This document shows positions 25,910 through 32,947 of a stretch of 32,947 nt of DNA, in pieces. Source of the stretch: Lachnospiraceae bacterium (GTDB taxonomy: Bacteria > Bacillota > Clostridia > Lachnospirales > Lachnospiraceae). The stretch covers positions 1 through 32,947 of the forward strand of contig JAFWIM010000135.1 of the NCBI GenBank assembly GCA_017514845.1. Reading direction: 5' to 3'. A program made the translations under genes and the position numbers. The notes under the pieces were generated by a model. It saw only the letters and a program-made list of their open reading frames with translations. It was not told the origin of the DNA and searched no databases. Every line of letters starts with the position of its first letter. The stretch's first letter is position 1.

Positions 25910-26056
25910 TCAGATATAGCTCACCGTCTCAGAAAGAGGCTTACGGCTCATATGATTTGCAAGAGGCCCAGCCCCTTCTGCCGCATGGCCGAGATCGAGC
26001 AGCATCAGGATCTCCTCGTTTTCCGGCAGTCCGAGGGACGCTGCCAGAGCTCCCGA
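25910..26056 (-). pseudogene. 3' remnant of a nitroreductase-family gene
   Basis: Read on the minus strand, 48 codons end in a TGA at 25912-25910. They include LGLPENEEILMLLDLGHAAE and NHMSRKPLSETVSYI, which resembles the C-terminus of nitroreductase/FMN-dependent oxidoreductases (...LP..EE.L.LLDLG..A......RKPLEETV.YI). Immediately upstream the frame has a stop (26059), and no further nitroreductase sequence follows before degV ends. The catalytic N-terminal part is gone, so this is a fossil fragment. Family assignment rests on the tail motif only. Confidence 0.6.
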
Positions 26057-26161
26057 TCAGTCTCAGCATCGTTTGTCACTCGCACACATTATACACGAAA
26101 TAAACGTTTTAATCTAAAATATAGTGAGTATTACTCAGCCTGTGCATATCTCCGTCCGAAT

Positions 26162-27049
26162 TTAATTCCTGCGCTCCTGCCCCCAGAAAAACAGGGCGAC
26201 AGTGCCGGGACCGGTATGGCTGCCGATCGTGGTTCCGATATCAAATATCCGGACCTTTCCGTCCAGCTTCGGGAAAGCCATCTCGACTGCATCCGCTACC
26301 GCACGGGCGTCAGAAAGACAGTCTGACTGGGAGATGAAACATTTGCCTGAATAATCAAGACCGTTCTCCGCCTGCTCTTTCATCTTCTGAACAATTGCAT
26401 GTATGACCTTCTTCTTTCCGCGGTGTTTTTCCCTGGGAATCAGTTTTCCCTGAGCATCGACGTTCAGCAGAGGGCATATATTGAGCATCTGTCCGATCAT
26501 CCCCGATGCCTTCGATACGCGCCCGCCCCGGATGAAAAACGTAAGGTCGGAGGTGAAGAACCAGTGCATACACCTGAGCTTATTGTCCTCAGCCCAATCA
26601 CGGACTTCATCTATACTCAGACCTGAATCCCGGAGATCCGCGAGGCGGTCCATAAAAAGACCATAGCCCGATGAAGCGGCAAGAGAATCGACAATGTAGA
26701 TCTTTCTCTCAGGATATTTCTCCTGAAGATCCTCTGCCGCGATCACAGCGGAATTGAGCGTTCCGGAAATGCCTGAACTCAGTGTCAGGTGAAGAATGTC
26801 CTTTCCTGCCCTGAGAAAGGTTTCGAAGTATTCTTCATATTCACCGACTGCGACCTGTGAGGTCCGGGTCATAGCTCCGTCCCGCATCATTTGATAAAAC
26901 CTGGCAAACGGGATAGACTGTCCGAGATCATCCGGATACGCTGTACCGTCAACTTCATAATGGAAACATATATAATGTATATCTCTGGCCTCCATGAGCT
27001 CTGCCGAAAGATCCGCGGTCGAGCAGCAGCTAAGAATATAATTCGACAT
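26162..27049 (-). CDS. DegV family fatty acid-binding protein
   Basis: A 295-residue DegV/EDD-fold protein. The family holds a fatty acid in a cleft between two domains; in bacteria with fatty-acid kinase, FakB-type members present it for phosphorylation. Visible landmarks are the N-terminal CCSTADLS, the ligand-contacting LTLSSGISGTLNSA (about residues 88-101), the F-I-R-GGRVSKASGMIG stretch and the C-terminal IGTTIGSHTGPGTVALFF. No FakA is nearby, so the physiological partner is unknown. The ATG at 27049 has GGAGGG 7 bp upstream. The N-terminal motif is CSTAD rather than the more usual DSTAD. Confidence 0.92.
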   Translation of the reverse strand: MSNYILSCCSTADLSAELMEARDIHYICFHYEVDGTAYPDDLGQSIPFARFYQMMRDGAMTRTSQVAVGEYEEYFETFLRAGKDILHLTLSSGISGTLNSAVIAAEDLQEKYPERKIYIVDSLAASSGYGLFMDRLADLRDSGLSIDEVRDWAEDNKLRCMHWFFTSDLTFFIRGGRVSKASGMIGQMLNICPLLNVDAQGKLIPREKHRGKKKVIHAIVQKMKEQAENGLDYSGKCFISQSDCLSDARAVADAVEMAFPKLDGKVRIFDIGTTIGSHTGPGTVALFFWGQERRN

Positions 27050-27465
27050 AGATAATCCCTCCCTGGCGTCTATATGGTATACTCAATTCCCAATTACCAT
27101 TATAATCCTCTAACGATGAATGAGTATAATACAATAATTCACTTCTGTATATGGTGTTATTTATTATTCTCCTCGTATTTACCGCATTGTTTGCATCTAA
27201 TCACCTGAGACTTCCACATTACGATGCGATGCCGGCCGGGCGTAATCCGAATGATATGATGGTGCTGCTTCGTAAATCGCGATCTCTGACACTTACTTTG
27301 TATCCCATCTCAGAGGTAAGTTTCATTTGCGCACTCGTCATAGACTTACGTCACGTGAATTCTGCGTCAGAGATTAAATTGTACGTGTCGGACTTTTCCT
27401 GATCGGCAAAAAATGGTATTCTATAAGTGCATATTCCACATATAATAATCACGAAAGGACTCGCT
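27050..27465. other. 416-bp divergent intergenic region with an inverted repeat
   Basis: This region separates degV (minus) from the DUF1295 gene (plus). ATCTCTGAC (27282-27290) pairs with GTCAGAGAT (27366-27374). Between them are ACTTAC...GTAAGT, a perfect TCACGTGA palindrome (27351-27358) and repeated ACTTAC/GACTTACG words. Several TATAAT-like hexamers (27101, 27125, 27441) lack a good -35 partner, so I assign no promoter. An 83-codon frame at 27151-27402 has no ribosome site and is not accepted as a gene. Confidence 0.5.
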
Positions 27466-28251
27466 ATGCATCTTTTAATAGTTTTTCTGACCGCTCTTAT
27501 TATAGCCTCCGTCGGCTTTATCATGTATGTCTACTTCTTCTCCGTGGGTTACGGTTTCTCTATCGCGGGGATCGGAATCGTGCTGCTCTTCATGCTGAGG
27601 GCAAATGTCACCCCCACCACCTTCATCATGTGCCTGCTCTTCATCATCTACGGTGCCCGGCTCGGCGGGTATCTCCTCTACCGCGAGCTTAAGAGCACCG
27701 CATACAAAAAACTCCTGAAGGGAGAATCCAAGTCCAATGTTCCGATTGGAGTAAAAATCTGCATCTGGCTTGCCTGCGCTCTGCTCTATCTCTGTGAGAC
27801 CGCGCCTGTCCTGTTCCGGATGGAAGCCGGTGCCGGCACCGATGTCTTCTCTGTCATAGGAGTCATCCTCATGGCCTCGGGCATCGTCATCGAAATGCTC
27901 GCGGACGCGCAGAAGAACGCGGCAAAGAAGAAGGATCCCCACATGTTCGTCGACACAGGGCTCTATCGTTTCGTGCGCTGCCCTAACTACTTCGGCGAGC
28001 TGCTCCTGTGGACCGGCGTGTTCGTCTCCGGCCTCAATATTTACAGCTCCCTTCTCATGTGGGTCATCGCTCTCCTCGGCTACATCGGAATTGTCTATGT
28101 CATGTTCAGCGGAGCCCGCAGACTGGAGCTGAGACAGGATAAAAATTACGGGCACAACCCGAGATATCAGAAATATGTAAAGACTGTACCGATCATTGTA
28201 CCGTTCCTGCCGATCTATTCAGTGAAGAAGTATTCCTGGCTGGTCGCGTAA
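27466..28251 (+). CDS. DUF1295 / steroid 5-alpha-reductase-like membrane protein
   Basis: A 261-residue integral membrane protein. About six or seven helices are seen, starting with LLIVFLTALIIASVGFIMYVY. The conserved tail RFVRCPNYFGELLLWTG (a variant of the HPNYFGE motif) and ...NPRYQKYVKTVPIIVPFLP fit the DUF1295 family, related to steroid reductases and isoprenylcysteine methyltransferases. Such proteins are predicted to bind NAD(P)H or SAM near the membrane, but the bacterial substrates are mostly unknown. The histidine of HPN is Cys here. The ATG at 27466 has AAAGGA at 6 bp spacing; an upstream ATG (27427) has none. A terminator follows. Confidence 0.88.
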   Translation: MHLLIVFLTALIIASVGFIMYVYFFSVGYGFSIAGIGIVLLFMLRANVTPTTFIMCLLFIIYGARLGGYLLYRELKSTAYKKLLKGESKSNVPIGVKICIWLACALLYLCETAPVLFRMEAGAGTDVFSVIGVILMASGIVIEMLADAQKNAAKKKDPHMFVDTGLYRFVRCPNYFGELLLWTGVFVSGLNIYSSLLMWVIALLGYIGIVYVMFSGARRLELRQDKNYGHNPRYQKYVKTVPIIVPFLPIYSVKKYSWLVA

Positions 28252-28270
28252 AGCAGAATTATACCTCTCA

Positions 28271-28297
28271 AAGCCGCGCTCGCAGCGGCTTTTTTTT
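28271..28297 (+). terminator. Rho-independent terminator of the DUF1295 gene
   Basis: AAGCCGC, a 6-nt loop and GCGGCTT, followed by seven further T's, 20 bp after the stop codon. On the minus strand the T-run is poor, so it probably works only in the plus direction and not for comEC. Confidence 0.9.
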
Positions 28298-28331
28298 ACC
28301 CTGATTTACAGTCAGCGCTTCATCCGATGTC

Positions 28332-28393
28332 CCGGTTCACGGTCATCGCTCCATCCTTTCTTCCGGTTCTCGGTCGTCGCTCAGTCTTTCATC
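28332..28393. repeat. Imperfect 31-bp tandem repeat
   Basis: Two adjacent units begin with ccggttcacggtcatcgct (28332) and ccggttctcggtcgtcgct (28363), about 80 % alike by eye. They lie in the spacer just beyond the comEC stop and have no reading frame of interest. Confidence 0.6.
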
Positions 28394-28403
28394 TCTCACA
28401 CTA

Positions 28404-30596
28404 TCAATCCTCATAGGTCCTTACCCGCACAGACTCCCCGTCCGTCTTCACGGCAATTTCGCCGCACTCGTCTGTCCGGAGGATCCTGGTCCCACAGCCC
28501 CGAAGTCTTTTCAGAAGAGCCGCATGAGGATGACCGTAGCGGTTGTCCGCACCGCAGGAAACGATACTGATCTCCGGCCAGACAATGTCAAGAAACTCTT
28601 CCGGTGTCGAATACTTTGATCCGTGGTGAGCCACTTTAAGCACATCGAACTGTTTTCCTGCCCTCCGAAGAATATCCGTCAGGTGGTCCTCCCCGCGACC
28701 CACCACATCGCCGGTCAGAAGGCAGTCGAACTCTTTGTAGCTCACTGCCAGCACCACGCACTGCGCGTTCGGATCGACAGGATGCGTCTCCAAAGCCGGA
28801 TCGGGTCCGAGAACGGTAAGGCCAAGATTTCCTTTTGCAAATGAATCTCCGGCCGACACAAAAAGCACCCTTGCTCCGGCCTGCCCTGCAAGGCGCACCG
28901 TCTCCAGGTACATCGCGTCCCTGTCCGCGAGATACGGCAGCACGACCGTATCGATTCTGAGACTTGTCTCCCGGTCTGCTATCATTTGCAGAATCTGCCG
29001 CATGCCGCACGTATGGTCCTCATCCATGTGGGTGAGCACCAGGTAATCAAGGCGCCGGATGCCCTCACTCTTCAGGAAAGGAAGGATCCTGTAGATTCCG
29101 ACGTCGGATACTGACGTCGAACCTCCGTCGACGGCGATATTGGTGCCGTCATCGCCCTCGATCACAATACAGTCCCCCTGCCCTACGTCGAGAAAGTGGA
29201 CTGCAAGGCCGGTATGCCCATGAAAGCCGATCACACAGATCATCACCGGTATGAGCAGACTGACAGCGAACCTCTTCCCGAGAGTCCCGGCTCTGCCCGA
29301 AAGATACAGGTACAGGGCGAGAACGCCGACATACAGGGCGGTCTGTACTCGCCCCGGCCGTCCAAGAATGATCGATGAAAATGGAATCGAGGCAGTCGCT
29401 TTGAGAAGCAGAAGCAGACCTCTTGTGAGGAGGACCGCAGGATAAGCGAAGATACCGCCGGGCAGAAGACCGAGAAGGGCAAAGCCGAGAATGGCCGGCA
29501 GACACGGGATGGCAATCATGTTGATGACCGTCCCGAACAGCGGCATTTCATAGAAACTGCGCAGAACAACGGGCAGGGTCACCAACGCAAGTATAACTCC
29601 CGACATGAGTCTTCCTCTCCCTTGCACGAGGTGAATTCCGAGCACAGCAAGAAAGCTCAGCTGGAATCCGGAATACAGCAGATACATGGGATTCTCGATG
29701 AGCAGCAGAAGCACTGCAACGGACATAGCAGTCGGAAGATCATATGTCCTGCGCGTAAGCCTCGCCCCCAGAACCAGGCCGTACATGATGACCGCTCGGG
29801 CTGTGGAGACCGAGAGACCGGTTAATCCCGCGTAAGATACGAGCATACCCATGCTGATCAGCACACATGCGGTATCCCTGATGCCGGTGAGCCGCCACCT
29901 GCCATTGCTTCTCACAGGAAAGCGAAGTCTCCGCAGGATCCGGTAGACGCCCTCGGCTAGAAGTGTCACATGGAGGCCGCTGATCACCAACATGTGGGAT
30001 ACGCCCCCGATCCGGAACATGGCTTTGGTCCTCTCATCGAGCATTGATTTGTCACCGATCAGCATTGAGGAAATAATACCTCTCACATCTTCCGGGTACG
30101 TGTCCCGCACCCGCTCCCTGAACTTTTCCCTGATCTCAGCCAGTATTTCCAACGGAAAATTGAAATTCGCGTCCGTCACCGCGATCCGAGGATCCGACAT
30201 AGTGTATCGCACACCCATAATTCGATAATATAGCTCTCTGTCGAACTCACCGGGATTCGTGGGGCTCTTGATTCTCCTGAGTTTTCCGCGAAGACACAAA
30301 GACGACCCCACAGCATACCGCTTCGGGGTCGTCAAATATACTTTCACATTATGGATTTTATAGTTTCTCTCTTCGCCGTAAAGGATCGCGTTCCCGATTA
30401 AAATAAAGGAATAGTCTTCCTGTATCTCCGACTGCCTGACAGCACCGGTCAGGGTCACCGACATGGTCTTTTCGGCATAAGCGTCGGCTGCGTCCGTTTG
30501 CGGATATTCTGCCGTAAGCGGCAGCCCGCATGCAGACATGATCATCAGAATGCCGACGACCAGGAGACACAGGACCGACAGTGGTCGTCCTCTCAC
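28404..30596 (-). CDS. comEC: ComEC/Rec2 DNA internalisation channel
   Basis: A 730-residue protein that carries single-stranded DNA across the membrane during transformation. After an N-terminal helix comes an OB-like (DUF4131) part. Then the Competence membrane domain (about 170-460) contains the family signature LVISGLHVTLLAEG. A metallo-beta-lactamase-like domain (about 465-730) has THMDEDHTCGM and KVAHHGSKYSTPEEF; this domain is thought to degrade the non-entering strand. The start is GTG at 30596, with AGGAGG 5 bp upstream. It is 25 bp downstream of the GerMN lipoprotein gene. comF and recD2 are elsewhere in the window, but no comEA or pilus genes are seen, so transformability is open. 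Confidence 0.95.
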   Translation of the reverse strand: MRGRPLSVLCLLVVGILMIMSACGLPLTAEYPQTDAADAYAEKTMSVTLTGAVRQSEIQEDYSFILIGNAILYGEERNYKIHNVKVYLTTPKRYAVGSSLCLRGKLRRIKSPTNPGEFDRELYYRIMGVRYTMSDPRIAVTDANFNFPLEILAEIREKFRERVRDTYPEDVRGIISSMLIGDKSMLDERTKAMFRIGGVSHMLVISGLHVTLLAEGVYRILRRLRFPVRSNGRWRLTGIRDTACVLISMGMLVSYAGLTGLSVSTARAVIMYGLVLGARLTRRTYDLPTAMSVAVLLLLIENPMYLLYSGFQLSFLAVLGIHLVQGRGRLMSGVILALVTLPVVLRSFYEMPLFGTVINMIAIPCLPAILGFALLGLLPGGIFAYPAVLLTRGLLLLLKATASIPFSSIILGRPGRVQTALYVGVLALYLYLSGRAGTLGKRFAVSLLIPVMICVIGFHGHTGLAVHFLDVGQGDCIVIEGDDGTNIAVDGGSTSVSDVGIYRILPFLKSEGIRRLDYLVLTHMDEDHTCGMRQILQMIADRETSLRIDTVVLPYLADRDAMYLETVRLAGQAGARVLFVSAGDSFAKGNLGLTVLGPDPALETHPVDPNAQCVVLAVSYKEFDCLLTGDVVGRGEDHLTDILRRAGKQFDVLKVAHHGSKYSTPEEFLDIVWPEISIVSCGADNRYGHPHAALLKRLRGCGTRILRTDECGEIAVKTDGESVRVRTYED

Positions 30597-30621
30597 GAAA
30601 TCCTCCTATGCCCGGCCTTTC

Positions 30622-31572
30622 TTACCCTTTCTCCTCCATCTGCTCAACGACGAATGAGCGGTCCTCCGTAAACGGCTGATTCAGTCGGATGCCGCTGCCG
30701 AAATCAATATCGGTCTCGCCCGCGATCGAGATCTGGACCGCCTTTACGTTGCAGTCCTCGATCAGGGAATTGACGATCGCGTAGATAATGACACGGTCAT
30801 CGACAGAAAGTACCTTGGACGCAAATGCCTCATCCAGATTCACATAACACACCCCGTCTGAGGAAGCCACAGAGATGATGTGCGTGTTGACCGGGATCAC
30901 TGCATAGCTTCCGCGGCTCTTCGGCCCTGCGATCAGCCGCTCTACAACAGCCCACTCAAGTGGCATGCTGGCACTGTAATAAATCGAGCGGGATTCTTTC
31001 CTGAGCCCTTTGCCATCCTCTGTCGCGAAATAGAGATTGATCGACGTGTGCTGGTAGTTGTTGATCTGGCGGCCGGTATCCTCGATGAATGTGTCAGCTG
31101 TCATGACGCCGATCTCGTCGCCTTTGGAGTTCGTGATCGGATTCCCTTTGACAGTAAAGACGACACCGTTCACTTCCTTGATCTGCATAAGCATCCGAAC
31201 AATGCCCGCCCTCGCAAGGACCTCGCGCGGTCTCGACATGGAGACATAGTTCTCGTTAAAGTCAACTGTCACAAGCCCGTCCTTGAACGTGTAGCCGAGT
31301 GCTTCTGTCTCCTTTGGGAGAAGAGCCGTGAATTTCTCGTTGGAAGGTCCGGCGAGCACCGCGTCGAGCATGAGGGAGATCGCTTCCTCACCGGAAAGAC
31401 CCTGCATGTTCAGCTTTTCGAACTCGAGCGAATCACCGTCCTCGTCAAGGAAATAGGCGTACGTGCTCTTGCCCGATTCCTGGCTGCTGCCGCAGGCGCC
31501 CAGTGAGAGGAGCATGCACAAAATCAATGCCAGCGATATGAACTTTTCAGCAAATGCTTTTAAAGATCTCAT
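30622..31572 (-). CDS. Lipoprotein with two GerMN-type domains
   Basis: A 316-residue secreted lipoprotein. The signal peptide ends in the lipobox L24-G-A-C27. Two GerMN domains follow (about 55-165 and 195-300), each with the pattern [LA]..LLAGP / RLIAGP, ..P..T, then V.VDFNENY or CYVNLDEAF. GerMN domains occur in the germination protein GerM and in actinobacterial LpqB. The gene follows a sensor kinase by 16 bp (AAGGAAG ribosome site) and precedes comEC by 25 bp. The arrangement recalls LpqB beside the MtrB kinase, where the lipoprotein modulates signalling. Whether this one acts on the kinase, on germination or on the wall is not shown. Confidence 0.93.
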   Translation of the reverse strand: MRSLKAFAEKFISLALILCMLLSLGACGSSQESGKSTYAYFLDEDGDSLEFEKLNMQGLSGEEAISLMLDAVLAGPSNEKFTALLPKETEALGYTFKDGLVTVDFNENYVSMSRPREVLARAGIVRMLMQIKEVNGVVFTVKGNPITNSKGDEIGVMTADTFIEDTGRQINNYQHTSINLYFATEDGKGLRKESRSIYYSASMPLEWAVVERLIAGPKSRGSYAVIPVNTHIISVASSDGVCYVNLDEAFASKVLSVDDRVIIYAIVNSLIEDCNVKAVQISIAGETDIDFGSGIRLNQPFTEDRSFVVEQMEEKG

Positions 31573-31588
31573 ATTCTTCCTTCAGATT

Positions 31589-32947
31589 TTATGTCTGTCT
31601 TACGAGCGGTATGCGCACCTGGAACGTCGATCCCTCGCCCTGCCTGCTGGTCACCTTGATCACTCCTCGAAGGAGTACAATAACACTCTTTGTGATCGCA
31701 AGGCCAAGTCCCGTGCCCTCGATCGTCGTGGAATGTGACTTGTCTCCCCTGTAAAACCTCTCATAAATATGCTCCTGCTCCTCCTCGGGAATTCCCACAC
31801 CGGAGTCGGAGATCACCACATAGAAATACTTGCGGTCCGCATCGAGATTGACCCGCACCCATCCGTTGTCAACATTGTATTTGACCGCGTTCTCTATAAG
31901 ATTGCTGAGAGCGAGCTCGAGCTTGCTGGCATCGACCTCGGCGACGACCGGAACGACCTGCTCAAAGGAGATGGTAATGTTCCGCTTATCCGCGATAGGC
32001 CGCAGCCTTTTTATGATGGCCTCAATGATCCATGCTATATCAGCCTTTTCGATATTGAGCACGGCGGCCTTCTTGTCGAGGCGGACCATAGTCAGAAGAT
32101 CCTGGATCATCAGATTCATTCTGTCAATTTCCTGGGTAATATCCTGCATGAACTCTTTATACAGCTCGACCGGCACATTATCCTGTCCGTTCAATGAATC
32201 CGCAAGGACCTTCATGGATGTGAGCGGGGTCTTCAGCTCATGGGAGACGTTGGAGACAAAGTCCTGACGGGAGCTGTCCATGACCCTGACCCGGGACAGC
32301 ATCTGGTTGAATGCCGTGGTGATCTGTATAGTTTCGGTATAATCCGGCACGGATATGGCCTCGTCCTGATAACCGTCAGTGACATCTTCGATGGCATGCG
32401 TGACCCTCATGAACGGCCGGACGAGTATGCCTGCCAGGATGTAGCCGAGAATGAGCATGACAAGTGAGGCTACCACCGTTACCGTCAGACCGCGGTTCTC
32501 GAGGAGACGCGCGTTCTGCGCTATTTCATTGGTGGAGACAGAAACAAGCATGACACCCTTGACCCGGCCGTTGACCTCGATCGGGAATGTCATGATGATA
32601 TAGTCGTTGCGGTCATCGTACTGCGAAGTGCCCTTGCCGCTCTCGAAGCAGCTGATGACTTCCTTGGACACGGACGTCTTTCCTGTATCGACGTCGTAGG
32701 TGTCGGTGACGACCTTGAAATCTTCGTCCATAATGGCTATGCGTCCGTTATAGACATTTGAAAGAAGCGCAAGCTCACTGTTAACTACCTTGGAATCCAA
32801 GTTGTTCAGATAATCCTCTGAGTCTAAATGAGCGCGCAAAATGTCGCACTGGTTCTTTACGCTCGATTCGCGTAAAGAAACAGCGCGATTTTTATAACTT
32901 CTGCTTACTACATTGGTCGCGATTATACACGGTACAATACCGATCAG
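31589..32947 (-). CDS. Membrane sensor histidine kinase, N-terminus outside window
   Basis: The frame is open to the window edge and codes for at least 452 residues; the start lies beyond 32947. The visible part begins with the end of a first helix (LIGIVPCIIATNVV). An extracellular sensor loop and a second helix (VTVVASLVMLILGYILAGILV) follow, then HAMP, and the H-box SHELKTPLTSM. The ATPase has the N-box LSNLIENAVKYN, G1 DSGVGIPEEEQEHIYERFYRG (shown in part) and G2 GTGLGLAI. It is WalK/PhoR-like. A cognate response regulator would be expected just upstream, outside the window. An internal TTG at 32839 is not a plausible start, as it would cut off the first helix. Confidence 0.95.
   Translation of the reverse strand: MIGIVPCIIATNVVSRSYKNRAVSLRESSVKNQCDILRAHLDSEDYLNNLDSKVVNSELALLSNVYNGRIAIMDEDFKVVTDTYDVDTGKTSVSKEVISCFESGKGTSQYDDRNDYIIMTFPIEVNGRVKGVMLVSVSTNEIAQNARLLENRGLTVTVVASLVMLILGYILAGILVRPFMRVTHAIEDVTDGYQDEAISVPDYTETIQITTAFNQMLSRVRVMDSSRQDFVSNVSHELKTPLTSMKVLADSLNGQDNVPVELYKEFMQDITQEIDRMNLMIQDLLTMVRLDKKAAVLNIEKADIAWIIEAIIKRLRPIADKRNITISFEQVVPVVAEVDASKLELALSNLIENAVKYNVDNGWVRVNLDADRKYFYVVISDSGVGIPEEEQEHIYERFYRGDKSHSTTIEGTGLGLAITKSVIVLLRGVIKVTSRQGEGSTFQVRIPLVRQT

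Noticed and set aside
27151..27402. 83-codon plus-strand frame with a hydrophobic start
   Set aside because: No ribosome site before the ATG, no family resemblance, and the frame is full of the inverted repeats of the spacer.

Overview
The window is about 33 kb of mid-GC DNA (roughly 50-55 % by eye) that reads as the chromosome of an anaerobic Clostridia member, most likely Lachnospirales/Lachnospiraceae. The pointers are LepA, RecD2, a ComF/ComEC pair, CdaA-CdaR, an HPr with both His15 and Ser46, an S11 D,D-carboxypeptidase, GerMN and DegV proteins, and strong AGGAGG-type ribosome sites. The taxon is an inference; there is no rRNA or marker gene to confirm it. Almost all genes lie on the minus strand, so they are read here from high to low coordinates.

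Right end (32947 to 28404, minus): a sensor histidine kinase that runs off the window, a lipoprotein with two GerMN-like domains, and the DNA-uptake channel ComEC, all within 30 bp of each other. A small plus-strand DUF1295-type membrane protein (27466-28251) faces them. Next are a DegV-family protein (minus), a nitroreductase 3' remnant, and rpsT with a TTG start and a good promoter. rpsT converges on a plus-strand pair, a GH2 glycosidase and holA, across a shared bidirectional terminator.

Middle (22383 to 19062): a repeat-rich stretch holding a HAD phosphatase and a Kv-like potassium channel with two C-terminal RCK_C domains. It contains a ~218 bp near-palindrome and several copies of a MITE-like element with ~16 bp terminal inverted repeats (CAGTTCAGACAGGCTG / CAGCCTGTCTGAACTG). 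It also has tandem 99 bp and 23 bp repeats. Recognisable element copies lie next to the predicted promoters of GH2-holA and rpsT and on the upstream side of lepA.

Left part (19061 to 1, minus): one long, tightly packed gene train. It runs lepA, uvrA, mreB, recD2, comF, two unknown membrane proteins, cdaA, cdaR, HPr, D,D-carboxypeptidase, rfbF, rfbG, rfbH and an adenylate-forming ligase cut by the window edge. It joins translation and repair housekeeping, cyclic di-AMP synthesis, cell-wall trimming and a CDP-3,6-dideoxyhexose pathway: RfbF makes CDP-glucose, RfbG makes the 4-keto-6-deoxy sugar, and RfbH removes the 3-hydroxyl using PMP and an Fe-S cluster.

No tRNA, rRNA, CRISPR array, intact transposase or phage gene was seen. 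The observations most worth following are the MITE-like family and its place beside promoters of a scattered comEC-holA-rpsT-lepA cluster, the possible cyclic di-AMP link to the RCK_C channel, and the two unknown membrane proteins upstream of cdaA.
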